Positions 34,262-43,490 of a stretch of 64,000 nt of DNA are shown piece after piece. The translations under genes were made by a program, and so were the position numbers. The stretch covers positions 29,100 through 93,099 of the forward strand of contig NZ_JANIPJ010000024.1 of the NCBI RefSeq assembly GCF_024623455.1, in the 5' to 3' direction. The DNA is from Paenibacillus soyae. GTDB lineage: Bacteria > Bacillota > Bacilli > Paenibacillales > Paenibacillaceae. Within the stretch, counting starts at the first letter, position 1. The number at the start of each line of letters is the position of its first letter. The notes under the pieces are model-generated. The model had not been told where the DNA came from. It worked only from the letters and a program-made list of their open reading frames with translations, and made no database searches.

Positions 34262-34801
34262 TTGCAGAACGACATTAAAGAGGTTTTATACAGCGAAGAG
34301 CAGATTGGTGCAAAGGTTAGGGAGCTTGGCGCTCAGCTGAGCGCGGACTTCGAGGGGCGCAATCCGCTCGTTATTTGCGTCCTCAAAGGCGCGTTTATTT
34401 TTATGTCCGATTTGGTGAAGACCATTACGGTGCCCCTGGAGATCGATTTCATGGCGGTTTCGAGCTATGGCGCGTCCACCAAGTCCTCCGGCGTCGTCAA
34501 GATCATTAAGGATCTGGACGTCACGGTGGAAGGACGAGATGTCCTCATCGTCGAAGATATTATCGACAGCGGCCTTACCCTGAGCTACCTGATTGACGTG
34601 CTTGAGCATAGAGGATCGAAGTCCGTAACGATCGTTACGCTGTTCGACAAGCCGGCCCGCCGCACGGTGGACCTGCAGCCGCATTACAAGGGCTTCACGC
34701 TGCCCGACGAATTCGTCGTCGGCTACGGCCTTGATTACGCCGAGAAGTACCGCAATCTTCCTTACATCGGCATCCTGAAACCGCAGGTATACGAGAAATA
34801 A
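34262..34801 (+). CDS. hprT: Hypoxanthine phosphoribosyltransferase
   Basis: 179 residues. VLIVEDIIDSGLTLSYL is the PRPP-binding loop; LVICVLKGAFIFMSDL holds the pyrophosphate-binding lysine-glycine pair. It converts hypoxanthine or guanine with PRPP to IMP or GMP (purine salvage). Start is TTG at 34262 with GGGAGG ten bases upstream. In B. subtilis HprT and TilS also activate ftsH transcription as a complex; whether this holds here is unknown. Confidence 0.96.
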   Translation: MQNDIKEVLYSEEQIGAKVRELGAQLSADFEGRNPLVICVLKGAFIFMSDLVKTITVPLEIDFMAVSSYGASTKSSGVVKIIKDLDVTVEGRDVLIVEDIIDSGLTLSYLIDVLEHRGSKSVTIVTLFDKPARRTVDLQPHYKGFTLPDEFVVGYGLDYAEKYRNLPYIGILKPQVYEK

Positions 34802-34841
34802 GCGCGCAAGAGCCGTACATGTCCCCCTCCAGCAGCCTCTA

Positions 34842-34871
34842 TTGTGATGGAAAGTCATGCTATGGTAAAAT
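34842..34871 (+). promoter_or_regulatory. Promoter of ftsH
   Basis: TTGTGA (34842-34847), 18 bases, TAAAAT (34866-34871), with a TG-extended -10. Confidence 0.65.
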
Positions 34872-34899
34872 ATTTAAAGCGTCTGAGAGGAGGTAGGGG

Positions 34900-36912
34900 A
34901 TGAATCGGATCATCCGAAATACTGGTTTTTATTTAATCATCTTTTTGGTTACCGTTGGCGTGTTTCAATATATTAGCGGTCAAGGGGATAACGCCAAAGA
35001 ACTCAGATACGATGAATTTCGTACCGTTGTCGAATCGGGGAATGTAGCCGCGATTACGGCAAAGTACGATAAAGAGACGTATTACATCAAAGGTAAATAT
35101 AAAAACATTCCCGAAGGCGCGGAGAACGCGAACTTCACGACCCGCATCAGCGTGGACGCGGCCCAAAAGCTGGACGATTGGCAGGAGCAGCATGGGTTCG
35201 AATACGAGGCCGATCCGATGGACACCCCGAGCTTCTGGGTTACGTTCCTGACATCGATCATTCCGTTCATTCTGCTGATCGTGCTGTTCTTCTTCCTGAT
35301 GAACCAGGCGCAGGGCGGCGGCGGCAAAGTGATGAACTTTGGCAAGAGCCGCGCGCGGCTTTACAACGAGGAGAAGAAGAAGGTTACGTTCGAGGACGTG
35401 GCCGGGGCGGACGAGGAGAAGCAGGAGCTGGTGGAGGTCGTCGACTTCCTGAAGGATCCTCGCAAATTCAATCTCGTAGGCGCCCGCATTCCGAAAGGCG
35501 TATTGCTCGTCGGTCCTCCGGGTACCGGTAAAACGTTGCTTGCCCGCGCGGTCGCAGGGGAAGCAGGCGTTCCGTTCTTCAGCATCTCAGGCTCTGACTT
35601 CGTGGAGATGTTCGTCGGCGTCGGCGCATCCCGCGTGCGCGACCTGTTCGAGAATGCGAAGAAGAACGCGCCTTGTATTATCTTTATCGACGAGATCGAC
35701 GCGGTCGGCCGCCAGCGCGGCGCCGGACTCGGCGGCGGTCACGACGAGCGCGAGCAGACGCTCAACCAGATGCTGGTCGAGATGGACGGCTTCGGCTCGA
35801 ACGAAGGCATTATCATTATCGCGGCGACTAACCGCGCGGATATTCTCGACCCTGCGCTTCTGCGTCCAGGCCGTTTTGACCGTCAGATTACGGTGGACCG
35901 TCCGGACGTGAAGGGCCGCGAAGCGGTACTCAAAGTACACGCCCGCAACAAACCGCTGACAAGCGAAGTCAAGCTGGACGTCATCGCGAGACGCACCACG
36001 GGCTTCAGCGGCGCGGACCTCGAGAACTTGCTCAATGAAGCAGCGCTTCTCGCCGCGAGACGCAACAAGAAAGAAATCAACATGGTCGACATCGACGACG
36101 CGATCGACCGCGTTATCGTCGGTACGGAGAAGAAGAGCCGCGTGATCAGCGAGCGCGAGAAGCGGATCGTCGCGTATCACGAAGCGGGTCACACGATCGC
36201 AGGCTTCTTCCTGGAGCATGCCGACCAAGTGCATAAGGTAACGATCATCCCGCGCGGACGCGCAGGCGGATACGTGATCATGCTGCCGAAGGAAGACCGC
36301 ATGCTGGTCACGAAGCAGGAGCTTCTCGACAAGGTTACGGGCTTGCTCGCGGGCCGCGTCGCCGAAGAAGTGTACATCGGCGAGATCGGCACCGGCGCTT
36401 ACAGCGACTTCAAGCAAGCGACCGGCATCGTGCGCAGCATGATTATGGAATACGGCATGAGCGATAAGCTCGGACCGATGCAGTTCGGCAACTCTCAAGG
36501 CCAGGTATTCCTCGGCCGCGATCTGGGCCATGAACAGAACTATTCCGACGCGATCGCGTATGAGATCGACCAAGAAATGCAGACGATCATCAATGCTTGC
36601 TACGACAGAGCGAAGAAGCTTCTGACGGAGAAGAGCAAAGAGATGCATCTGATCGCTCAGACGCTCTTGACGGAAGAGACGCTCGAGATGGAGCAAATCA
36701 AGAACCTCATCGAGAAAGGCACGCTTACAGGCGACGGAAGCGGCTCGGACGGCTCCGCGCCGGCAGAGTCCACGGCAACGCCGATTATCGATGAGATCGG
36801 CGATGTGAAGGTTCGCATCCAGCCTCGCGAAGAAGCAGGCACGCCGGATGTTAACGAGAACGCACCGCAAGACGGTCCAGCCGGCGATCCAGAGGATCCG
36901 GATAAGAAATAA
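34900..36912 (+). CDS. ftsH: ATP-dependent zinc metalloprotease FtsH
   Basis: 670 residues. Two membrane helices (about 5-25 and 108-130) flank an extracytoplasmic domain; AAA+ ATPase with Walker A GPPGTGKT (about residue 205), Walker B IIFIDEIDAVG, SRH RPGRFDRQ; zinc site HEAGH (about 426). It degrades membrane and regulatory proteins; in B. subtilis it is required for sporulation entry. GAGAGGAGGTAGGGG is a very strong ribosome binding site. The C-terminal tail after about residue 610 is acidic and low-complexity, longer than in E. coli. Confidence 0.98.
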   Translation: MNRIIRNTGFYLIIFLVTVGVFQYISGQGDNAKELRYDEFRTVVESGNVAAITAKYDKETYYIKGKYKNIPEGAENANFTTRISVDAAQKLDDWQEQHGFEYEADPMDTPSFWVTFLTSIIPFILLIVLFFFLMNQAQGGGGKVMNFGKSRARLYNEEKKKVTFEDVAGADEEKQELVEVVDFLKDPRKFNLVGARIPKGVLLVGPPGTGKTLLARAVAGEAGVPFFSISGSDFVEMFVGVGASRVRDLFENAKKNAPCIIFIDEIDAVGRQRGAGLGGGHDEREQTLNQMLVEMDGFGSNEGIIIIAATNRADILDPALLRPGRFDRQITVDRPDVKGREAVLKVHARNKPLTSEVKLDVIARRTTGFSGADLENLLNEAALLAARRNKKEINMVDIDDAIDRVIVGTEKKSRVISEREKRIVAYHEAGHTIAGFFLEHADQVHKVTIIPRGRAGGYVIMLPKEDRMLVTKQELLDKVTGLLAGRVAEEVYIGEIGTGAYSDFKQATGIVRSMIMEYGMSDKLGPMQFGNSQGQVFLGRDLGHEQNYSDAIAYEIDQEMQTIINACYDRAKKLLTEKSKEMHLIAQTLLTEETLEMEQIKNLIEKGTLTGDGSGSDGSAPAESTATPIIDEIGDVKVRIQPREEAGTPDVNENAPQDGPAGDPEDPDKK

Positions 36913-36924
36913 AGGCTTTCATTC

Positions 36925-36958
36925 GTCCCGTTGTTCCAGTCAGGAGCAGCGGGACGTT
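36925..36958 (+). terminator. Probable terminator after ftsH
   Basis: GTCCCGTTG...CAGCGGGAC hairpin followed by GTTTC, with a short T tract. Confidence 0.6.
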
Positions 36959-37044
36959 TCTCGTGTTTTGGCAGATTGTCGCTTTATCACATAAACGTGA
37001 CACAGCGTTGGTATATAAATGTTATTGTAGCTTACACATTCTGA

Positions 37045-37072
37045 TTGACGGAAATATTTTTGTAACTATAAT
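37045..37072 (+). promoter_or_regulatory. Promoter of nucleoside ABC transporter operon
   Basis: TTGACG (37045-37050), 16 bases, TATAAT (37067-37072). The leader of about 97 bases shows no purine riboswitch core. Confidence 0.75.
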
Positions 37073-37175
37073 GAAATAATAGCGGCTTGGATTAGCAATA
37101 CTGTAAGGGTAAGGCTATATGAGAGCCGGTTGTAAAGGCAACACAAATTTATAAGTTGAAGGGGAGTCAAGACGC

Positions 37176-38240
37176 ATGAAAAAATCGTTAAGCTTTATGC
37201 TCATGCTAGTCGTTGCGATTTCGCTTGTTCTGTCCGCTTGCGGTCAAGACAAAAACAACGGCAACGCTAATACGAACACGGGCGGGTCCACGAATGAAGG
37301 TACGAAAGTCGAGTCTGACGGCACCGGTAAAGACTTCAAGATCGGCATGGCGACAGACGTTGGCGGCGTTAACGATAAGTCGTTTAACCAAAGCGCATGG
37401 GAGGCCCTGAAATACATAACGGCATCTACCGGCGCGGAAACCAAATTCCTCGAAAGTAAAGGCGAGGCCGACATGGAGCCGAACCTGAACAACTTCGTTA
37501 AGGAAGGCTACGACCTGACTTGGGGCATCGGCTTCTTGTTCACGGATGCCATTAAGAAAGTAGCGGAAGAAAACCCTGAAGCGAAGCTGGCGGTTATCGA
37601 CGCGGAAGTAGCGGCGCCGAACGTAACATCCGTTACATTCGCTGAGCATGAAGGCTCCTACCTGGTTGGCGTTGTAGCCGGCCTGATGACGGAATCGGAC
37701 AAAATCGGTTTCGTTGGCGGTATGGAAATTCCGGTTATCACTCGTTTCGAGAAAGGCTTCGCGGCTGGCGTAGCTGCAGTTAATCCGGACGCGAAAGTAA
37801 CCGTCACCTACTCCGGCGCGTTCGACAAGCCGGACCAAGGCAAGAGCATCGCGGCAACCATGTACGACGACGGCGTAGACATCATCTTCCACGCTTCCGG
37901 CGGCACGGGCAACGGCGTATTCAACGAAGCGACCGAGCGCAAGAAGAACGGCGCCAAAGTATGGGTTATCGGCGTAGACAAGGACCAATCGCTGGAGTTC
38001 GGCGACGAAGTAACGCTGACGTCCATGATGAAGGGCGTAGAAGCAGCGGTAACGAAAGTATCCAAAGACCTGATCGACGGCAAATGGGAAGGCGGCAAGA
38101 CTCAAGTGCTGGGTCTGAAGGACAACGCCGTTGGCTTGCCTGAGACTTCCACGAAGAACGTTCCTGCTGACGTTCTGGCCAAAGTAGAAGAATACAAGAA
38201 CAAAATCATCAGCGGCGAGATTACGGTTCCAACCGAATAA
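37176..38240 (+). CDS. nupN: BMP-family nucleoside-binding lipoprotein
   Basis: 354 residues. Lipobox LSAC with Cys22, followed by an Asn/Gly-rich linker, then the BmpA/Med fold: IGMATDVGGVNDKSFNQSAW and GKSIAATMYDDGVDIIFHAS are typical. It captures nucleosides outside the membrane for the ABC transporter encoded next. B. subtilis NupNOPQ (YufNOPQ) is a guanosine importer regulated by CodY; orthology is inferred from gene order and resemblance, and the CodY box was not found by eye. A stem-loop after the gene probably raises its mRNA level above the membrane genes. Confidence 0.9.
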   Translation: MKKSLSFMLMLVVAISLVLSACGQDKNNGNANTNTGGSTNEGTKVESDGTGKDFKIGMATDVGGVNDKSFNQSAWEALKYITASTGAETKFLESKGEADMEPNLNNFVKEGYDLTWGIGFLFTDAIKKVAEENPEAKLAVIDAEVAAPNVTSVTFAEHEGSYLVGVVAGLMTESDKIGFVGGMEIPVITRFEKGFAAGVAAVNPDAKVTVTYSGAFDKPDQGKSIAATMYDDGVDIIFHASGGTGNGVFNEATERKKNGAKVWVIGVDKDQSLEFGDEVTLTSMMKGVEAAVTKVSKDLIDGKWEGGKTQVLGLKDNAVGLPETSTKNVPADVLAKVEEYKNKIISGEITVPTE

Positions 38241-38287
38241 GATCGCCGGTAGCGGAACACGATAAAGCAATACATGGGTTAACGAGG

Positions 38288-38316
38288 CAAGGCCGGCATG
38301 AGCCGGTCTTGTCCTG
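38288..38316 (+). terminator. Intercistronic stem-loop (partial terminator or RNA stabiliser)
   Basis: CAAGGCCGGC-ATGA-GCCGGTCTTG with one G-U pair, followed by TCCTGTTTC. It lies inside the operon between the lipoprotein and ATPase genes, so it is more likely an attenuator or 3' end protector than a full stop. Confidence 0.7.
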
Positions 38317-38358
38317 TTTCTTTGATGATAAAGAACAATCCCGGGAGATGATGAAGAG

Positions 38359-39900
38359 ATGAATCAGAGCGGGGCAGTCGTACAGCTGAAAGGCATTACG
38401 AAGCGGTTTCCGGGCTTAGTCGCCAACGACTCCATCAACTTCGAGCTGAAGAAGGGCGAGATTCACGCTCTGCTTGGCGAGAACGGAGCAGGCAAATCAA
38501 CGCTTATGAATATCTTGTTCGGCTTGTATCAGCCGGATGAAGGCGAGATCTGGATCAATGGACAGAAGACCGTCATCGACGGGGCATCCAAGGCAATCGA
38601 TCTGGGCATCGGCATGGTGCACCAGCATTTCAAGCTCGTACAACCGTTTACGGTAGCGGAGAACATCGTGCTCGGCAATGAGCCGAAAAAAGGCATGACA
38701 GTGGATTATAAGCTCGCGAATCAGAAGGTGAAATCGATCTCCGAGCGTTATGGACTGAAAGTAGATCCGCAGATGCGGATTCAAGATATTACGGTAGGTA
38801 TGCAGCAACGGGTCGAAATTTTGAAAACGTTATATCGCGGCGCGGAAATCGTCATCTTCGACGAACCGACGGCCGTGCTCACTGTGCAGGAAATCGAAGA
38901 GTTGCTTACGATCATCCGCAACCTTGCGGCGGAAGGCAAGTCCATCATCATTATTACGCATAAGCTGAAAGAAGTGATGGCGCTGTCTGATACGGTGACC
39001 GTTATTAGACGCGGCAAGGTCATCAGCACCGTCAAAACAAGCGAAACGAATGAACGGCAGCTAGCGGAGCTGATGGTGGGCCGCGACGTCAACTTCAAGG
39101 TGGAGAAGACGAAGCGTCAGGCCGGCGAGGTCGTTCTGTCCGTGGATAATCTCCGCATGAAAGGCGACCAAAGCAAGATGGCGCTCGACGGAACGAGCTT
39201 TCAAGTGCGCGCGGGCGAAATATTCGGCATTGCGGGTGTCGACGGAAACGGCCAGAGCGAACTCATCTATGCGATTACGGGCATGCGGAAAGTGCAGAGC
39301 GGAAAGGTAACGCTGGGAGGCCGGGATCTGACGAATGCGACTCCGCGTTCCGTATCGACGGCCGGCGTAGGGCATATTCCGGAGGATCGCCATAAGCATG
39401 GCTTGGTGCTGGACTTTTCGCTCAGCGAAAACATGATTCTGAATACGTATTTCAAACCGGAGTACGGCAAGTCCGGCTTCATTGACTATAAAGCGATGGA
39501 CGAGCTGGCAGATAAGCTCGTGAAGGAGTACGACGTTCGGACTTCGGGCATTCATACTCATGCCAGGGCATTGTCCGGCGGCAACCAGCAGAAGGCGATT
39601 ATCGCCCGGGAAATTAACAAGGACCCGGACTTGATCATTGCGGTGCAGCCGACAAGGGGACTGGATATCGGCGCGATCGAGTTCGTTCACAAGCGGTTGG
39701 TAGATGCTCGTAACGAAGGCAAAGCCGTGCTTCTCGTTTCCTTCGAGCTGGATGAGCTGTACGCGTTGTCCGACCGGATCGCGGTAATGTACGAAGGCAA
39801 GCTCGTCGGCGAAGTGGATGCGGATGAACGGAATGACGAACAGCTGGGTCTTCTTATGGCCGGCAATACAGGCTCCGCCGATAATGGAGGGAGGGAATAG
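38359..39900 (+). CDS. nupO: Nucleoside ABC transporter ATP-binding protein (two ATPase domains)
   Basis: 513 residues. First ATPase: Walker A GENGAGKST, Walker B IVIFDEPTAVLT. Second ATPase from about residue 262: GVDGNGQSE in place of a strict Walker A, signature ALSGGNQQKAIIARE, and IIAVQPTRGLD in the Walker B position. This degenerate second site is the rule in RbsA/YufO-type proteins. It powers uptake by the two permeases that follow. GGGAGATGATGAAGAG precedes the ATG. Confidence 0.95.
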   Translation: MNQSGAVVQLKGITKRFPGLVANDSINFELKKGEIHALLGENGAGKSTLMNILFGLYQPDEGEIWINGQKTVIDGASKAIDLGIGMVHQHFKLVQPFTVAENIVLGNEPKKGMTVDYKLANQKVKSISERYGLKVDPQMRIQDITVGMQQRVEILKTLYRGAEIVIFDEPTAVLTVQEIEELLTIIRNLAAEGKSIIIITHKLKEVMALSDTVTVIRRGKVISTVKTSETNERQLAELMVGRDVNFKVEKTKRQAGEVVLSVDNLRMKGDQSKMALDGTSFQVRAGEIFGIAGVDGNGQSELIYAITGMRKVQSGKVTLGGRDLTNATPRSVSTAGVGHIPEDRHKHGLVLDFSLSENMILNTYFKPEYGKSGFIDYKAMDELADKLVKEYDVRTSGIHTHARALSGGNQQKAIIAREINKDPDLIIAVQPTRGLDIGAIEFVHKRLVDARNEGKAVLLVSFELDELYALSDRIAVMYEGKLVGEVDADERNDEQLGLLMAGNTGSADNGGRE

Positions 39901-39905
39901 CCGAT

Positions 39906-40976
39906 ATGGATACGCTCAAAAAAATATTCAACACCTCATTGATTGTGCCCGTCGTCTCGATCCTTCTGGGCTTGATTATCGGCGCTATCGCCATGTTCGC
40001 GGGCGGCTACAATCCTCTCGTGGCCTACCAGTCGCTGTTCGAGCGGGTCATCGGCAGTCCCTACCATATGGGCGAGACCATTCGCGCGATCACGCCGCTT
40101 ATTTTTACGGGACTTGCGGTTGCGTTCGCATTCCGTACGGGTCTGTTCAACATCGGCGTAGAGGGTCAGTTCATCATGGGTATGACGGGCGCGACGCTTG
40201 TCGGCGTTCTGCTTGATCTGCCTTGGTACATTCACGGCCCGCTGGCGATCGTGGTCGGCGCTCTGTTCGGTGGATTATGGGCAGGGCTCGTGGGCTACCT
40301 GAAGGCGAAGCGAGGCGTGAACGAAGTTATCTCATCCATCATGCTTAACTGGACGGCGCTTTACTTGGCTAACTACATTGTGGCTAAGTTTCTGCTTGAG
40401 CCAGGCCAACAGAAATCCAAACCGGTGCATGAATCCGCGCTTATGTCCATTGATTGGCTCGTCGAGCTGATGGATAAGGCGAGAATGCATTGGGGCACGT
40501 TCGTGGCGATTGCCTGCGTCGTCATTTTCTATATTTTATTATGGCGCACCAAGCAGGGATACGAGCTCCGCGCGGTCGGTCACAATCCGGACGCGGCTCT
40601 GTACGCGGGGATGAACGTGAACAGCACGATCGTAAAGTCCATGTTCTTCAGCGGCATATTTGCCGGTCTTGGCGGCGTGTTCGAAGTGCTCGGCGTCTTC
40701 GGCAATCAGACGATCATGGCGGCATCGCCGGGCTACGGCTTCGACGGCATCGCCGTGGCGCTTCTCGGAGGCAACACGCCGATCGGCGTGCTTCTCGGCG
40801 CTATTCTGTTCGGCGGACTGAGCTACGGCTCAGGCGGCATGAGCTTCGGCGCAGGGGTTCCTTCGGAAATCGTGCGCATTGTTATCGGTTCGGTTATATT
40901 CTTCGTGGCCGCTCACGGCATCGTGAAATTTATCATTAAGCCGTTCATGGCGAAGAAGAAGAAGGAGGCGGCGTAA
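39906..40976 (+). CDS. nupP: Nucleoside ABC transporter permease
   Basis: 356 residues with about nine to ten membrane segments. FRTGLFNIGVEGQFIMGMTG is the conserved BPD_transp_2 motif of ribose/nucleoside permeases. It starts five bases after the ATPase gene (GGAGGGAGG upstream). Forms the channel together with the next permease; equivalent of YufP/NupP. Confidence 0.93.
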   Translation: MDTLKKIFNTSLIVPVVSILLGLIIGAIAMFAGGYNPLVAYQSLFERVIGSPYHMGETIRAITPLIFTGLAVAFAFRTGLFNIGVEGQFIMGMTGATLVGVLLDLPWYIHGPLAIVVGALFGGLWAGLVGYLKAKRGVNEVISSIMLNWTALYLANYIVAKFLLEPGQQKSKPVHESALMSIDWLVELMDKARMHWGTFVAIACVVIFYILLWRTKQGYELRAVGHNPDAALYAGMNVNSTIVKSMFFSGIFAGLGGVFEVLGVFGNQTIMAASPGYGFDGIAVALLGGNTPIGVLLGAILFGGLSYGSGGMSFGAGVPSEIVRIVIGSVIFFVAAHGIVKFIIKPFMAKKKKEAA

Positions 40977-40977
40977 C

Positions 40978-41940
40978 ATGAATTGGATCGAAGTACTCGG
41001 CAATATGCTGAACAACACGCTTGTGTTCTCGACCGCCCTTATCTTCGCCGCGCTCGGGGGCATGTTCTCGGAGAGGTCCGGCGTCGTGAATATCGGCCTG
41101 GAGGGCCTGATGGTAACGGGCGCGTTCGCGGCCGCCGTCGGAACCGATTATGCGTCGCAAGCAGGAATGGGCGCCATGTCCCCTTGGATGGGGATGCTGG
41201 CGGCGCTCGTCTTCGGCGTACTTGTCTCGCTCCTGCATGCGGTGGCGACAATTACGTTCAAATCCGACCAAACCGTCGTCGGCGTCGTCATTAACATTCT
41301 GGCGCTTGGCGGCGCGGTGTACTTCACCCGCAGCTTGTACGAAGGATCCGCGCAAACAAGCCAGCTGACCGATGTATTCTCGAGGGTGTCGATACCGTTC
41401 CTGTCCGATATTCCGATCATCGGCCGCGGCATCTTCCAGTCGTACCCGACGACTTATATCGTGATCATTCTCGTCTTCATCAGCGCGTTCGTGCTGTTCA
41501 AGACACCGTTCGGCTTGCGCCTTCGCGCGGTTGGCGAGCATCCGAGCTCAGCCGATACGGTCGGCATCAGCGTAACGAAATATCGCTACATCGGCGTCAT
41601 GCTCAGCGGCGCCCTTGCAGGTCTCGGCGGCGCGACGATTACGCTGACGACGACAAGCAGCTTCGCTCACAACACGATCTCCGGTCAAGGCTTCATCGCT
41701 TTGGCGGCCTTGATCTTCGGCAAGTGGAATCCGTACGGCCTTGCCGGCGCGGCCGTGTTCTTCGGCTTTGCCCAAGCGCTCAAAAACTTCGCGCAGCTGT
41801 TCGACTGGTCGAAGAATCTTCCGACGGAAGTGTTCTACATGCTGCCTTACGTGCTGACGCTGATCGTGCTGGCAGCCGCCGTCGGCAAATCCAGCGCCCC
41901 TTCGGCACTGGGCCAGCCATACGACCCGGCAAGGCGTTAG
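40978..41940 (+). CDS. nupQ: Nucleoside ABC transporter permease
   Basis: 320 residues, about nine membrane segments. SERSGVVNIGLEGLMVTGAF is the same BPD_transp_2 motif in its shorter NupQ/YufQ version. One base separates it from the preceding stop, and AAGGAGGCGGCG inside the preceding gene is the ribosome binding site. Last gene of the operon, followed by a terminator. Confidence 0.93.
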   Translation: MNWIEVLGNMLNNTLVFSTALIFAALGGMFSERSGVVNIGLEGLMVTGAFAAAVGTDYASQAGMGAMSPWMGMLAALVFGVLVSLLHAVATITFKSDQTVVGVVINILALGGAVYFTRSLYEGSAQTSQLTDVFSRVSIPFLSDIPIIGRGIFQSYPTTYIVIILVFISAFVLFKTPFGLRLRAVGEHPSSADTVGISVTKYRYIGVMLSGALAGLGGATITLTTTSSFAHNTISGQGFIALAALIFGKWNPYGLAGAAVFFGFAQALKNFAQLFDWSKNLPTEVFYMLPYVLTLIVLAAAVGKSSAPSALGQPYDPARR

Positions 41941-41961
41941 AACTTAGATTCAATAACCAGG

Positions 41962-42007
41962 ACCGCTTGTCCCTTTGCCAGAGCTTGGCTGGGGCAAGCG
42001 GTTTTTT
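41962..42007 (+). terminator. Terminator of the nucleoside transporter operon
   Basis: ACCGCTTGTCCC pairs with GGGGCAAGCGGT, followed by TTTTT. Confidence 0.92.
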
Positions 42008-42018
42008 GCATCCTGATA

Positions 42019-42076
42019 GTTAACCGAATGGTTGACTTTCTGGGAGTTACGATATATAGTTAACCACATGGTTGAA
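42019..42076 (+). promoter_or_regulatory. Promoter flanked by two operators, ArsR-type autoregulation
   Basis: TTGACT (42032-42037), 17 bases, TATAGT (42055-42060). Operators GTTAACC-GAAT-GGTTGAC (42019-42036) and GTTAACC-ACAT-GGTTGAA (42059-42076) are 40 bases apart and overlap the -35 and the -10/start codon. The expected transcript start (about 42067) coincides with the ATG at 42068. Confidence 0.82.
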
Positions 42077-42412
42077 TATATGGAGTTAGAAAACGACAAG
42101 AGACTGGATCACATATTCCACGCGTTGTCCGATTCGACGCGCAGGGAGATGCTTCGACTGATGGCGCAGCGCGACCGGACGGTATCGGAGCTTGCGGAGC
42201 CGTTCGACATGTCCCTTGCCGCGGCTTCCAAGCACGTGAAGGTACTCGAACACGCGGGTCTGCTGCGCCGGTCCGTTCAAGGGCGGACGCATTATTGCAG
42301 CTTGGATTCGGATACGATGGCGCAGGCCATGAAGTGGCTCAGCTTCTACGAGCAATACTGGAAGTCGAGATTCGATGCGCTGGAGAAAGCGCTGAATGAA
42401 CCGGATGCGTAA
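42068..42412 (+). CDS. ArsR-family HTH transcriptional regulator
   Basis: 114 residues from ATG 42068. Winged helix: HIFHALSDSTRREMLRLMAQ, then TVSELAEPFDMSLAAASKHV as recognition helix-turn-helix and HAGLLRRSVQGRTHYC as wing. No metal-binding CxC motif, so it belongs to the non-metal group that pairs with AHSA1/SRPBCC proteins. The in-frame ATG at 42080 is an alternative, but neither has a Shine-Dalgarno sequence; see the leaderless finding. It probably represses its own operon through the two operators. Two downstream genes follow closely. Confidence 0.9.
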   Translation: MVEYMELENDKRLDHIFHALSDSTRREMLRLMAQRDRTVSELAEPFDMSLAAASKHVKVLEHAGLLRRSVQGRTHYCSLDSDTMAQAMKWLSFYEQYWKSRFDALEKALNEPDA

Positions 42413-42454
42413 GGTCATGCTAGAACGGATAAGGATGAAGGGGGGAAAACCGTT

Positions 42455-42973
42455 TTGACGGAAATGAATGACACGGCTTATACGGAACTGGTCATGGTAA
42501 GAGAATTTAAAGTGTCTCCCGAGAAGTTGTTCGATGCTTGGATCGACCCGGTTATGATGCGCAAATGGCTGATGTCGATGGAAGCGACGAATAAATCCGC
42601 TTCGAGCGATCCACGAGTAGGCGGCTTATGGGAGATCATCGATGTGCGGGGAGGGAAGGAATACCGCGCAGTCGGCCGATACTTGGAGATAGATCGGCCA
42701 ATCAAGCTAGTATTCACGTTCCAAATGCCGCAATTCAGCGAATTCGAAGATACGATCACCGTGAATATCAAGGCAACCGAGGAAGGCTGCAAGATGGTTT
42801 TTACCCAGCATATCCGGGTTCCTGTGGAAGAGAACTGGACCGACGAGGATACGCGAAGAGCGGTGGAGGAGTTCCACGACAGCTCGCAGCACGGCTGGCA
42901 CTACATGTTCGTTGGCCTCAAGATGCTTGCAGAAGAAGGGATTACGCCGGTCATGCCGCCGGCTTCCGAATAG
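42455..42973 (+). CDS. SRPBCC/AHSA1 domain protein
   Basis: 172 residues. VMVREFKVSPEKLFDAWIDP and VMMRKWLMS open the AHSA1 (activator of Hsp90 ATPase homologue 1-like) fold; KEYRAVGRYLEIDRPIKLVF is the central strand pair. Such proteins have a deep hydrophobic cavity; ligands and function are unknown. TTG 42455 is chosen since AGGGGGG stands about ten bases before it; an ATG nine bases later is too far. Pairing with an ArsR regulator is a frequent genomic association in bacilli and actinobacteria. Confidence 0.87.
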   Translation: MTEMNDTAYTELVMVREFKVSPEKLFDAWIDPVMMRKWLMSMEATNKSASSDPRVGGLWEIIDVRGGKEYRAVGRYLEIDRPIKLVFTFQMPQFSEFEDTITVNIKATEEGCKMVFTQHIRVPVEENWTDEDTRRAVEEFHDSSQHGWHYMFVGLKMLAEEGITPVMPPASE

Positions 42974-43009
42974 GTAATGCCCCATTCAATAGAAGGAGAT
43001 GATGATGTC

Positions 43010-43402
43010 ATGCAAAAAATCCACACGTTCCTCATGTTCGATGGACAAGCAGAGGAAGCGATGAATTTCTATGTCTCCCTGTTCCCGAATTCGGAAGTGC
43101 TCACCCTCGCGCATTACGGCCCTGAAGGCCCGGGGGCCGAAGGTACGGTCATGCATGCCGCGTTCACGCTGAACGGACAAGAGTATATGTGCATCGACAG
43201 CAATATAAAACATGACTTTACGTTTACGCCGGCAATCTCGCTTTACGTGAACTGCAGCTCCGAAGAGGAGATCGACACCCTTTACGCCAAGCTAGCGGAA
43301 GGCGGCGGGGCGCTGATGCCGCTTGGCAGCTACGGCTTCAGCCGCAAGTTCGGCTGGGTGGTCGACCGCTTCGGCGTAGCCTGGCAGCTGAATTTTGCAT
43401 AA
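43010..43402 (+). CDS. VOC-family protein (PhnB/3-dmu-9_3-mt type)
   Basis: 130 residues. IHTFLMFDGQAEEAMNFYVS begins the PhnB-like glyoxalase/bleomycin-resistance fold, and FGWVVDRFGVAWQLNF ends it. The family is often encoded beside AHSA1 proteins. Function unknown; no clear metal triad. ATG 43010 has GAAGGAGATGATGATGTC upstream; the longer frame from 42977 includes this site and is rejected. Third gene of the ArsR cassette. Confidence 0.88.
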   Translation: MQKIHTFLMFDGQAEEAMNFYVSLFPNSEVLTLAHYGPEGPGAEGTVMHAAFTLNGQEYMCIDSNIKHDFTFTPAISLYVNCSSEEEIDTLYAKLAEGGGALMPLGSYGFSRKFGWVVDRFGVAWQLNFA

Positions 43403-43449
43403 GCTGTAGGAGATGGGCAGCGCTTTTGAGCACACGTATGCACGAATCA

Positions 43450-43490
43450 AGCGGGAGGGGCTCGTCTGCCAAGGACGGGCCTCTTTTCTT
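43450..43490 (+). terminator. Probable terminator after VOC gene
   Basis: Imperfect hairpin GAGGGGCTCGTC...GACGGGCCTC followed by TTTTCTT. Confidence 0.5.

Noticed and set aside
36959..37175. Purine riboswitch before the guanosine-type transporter
   Set aside because: The conserved three-way junction and loop sequences of the purine aptamer are absent.
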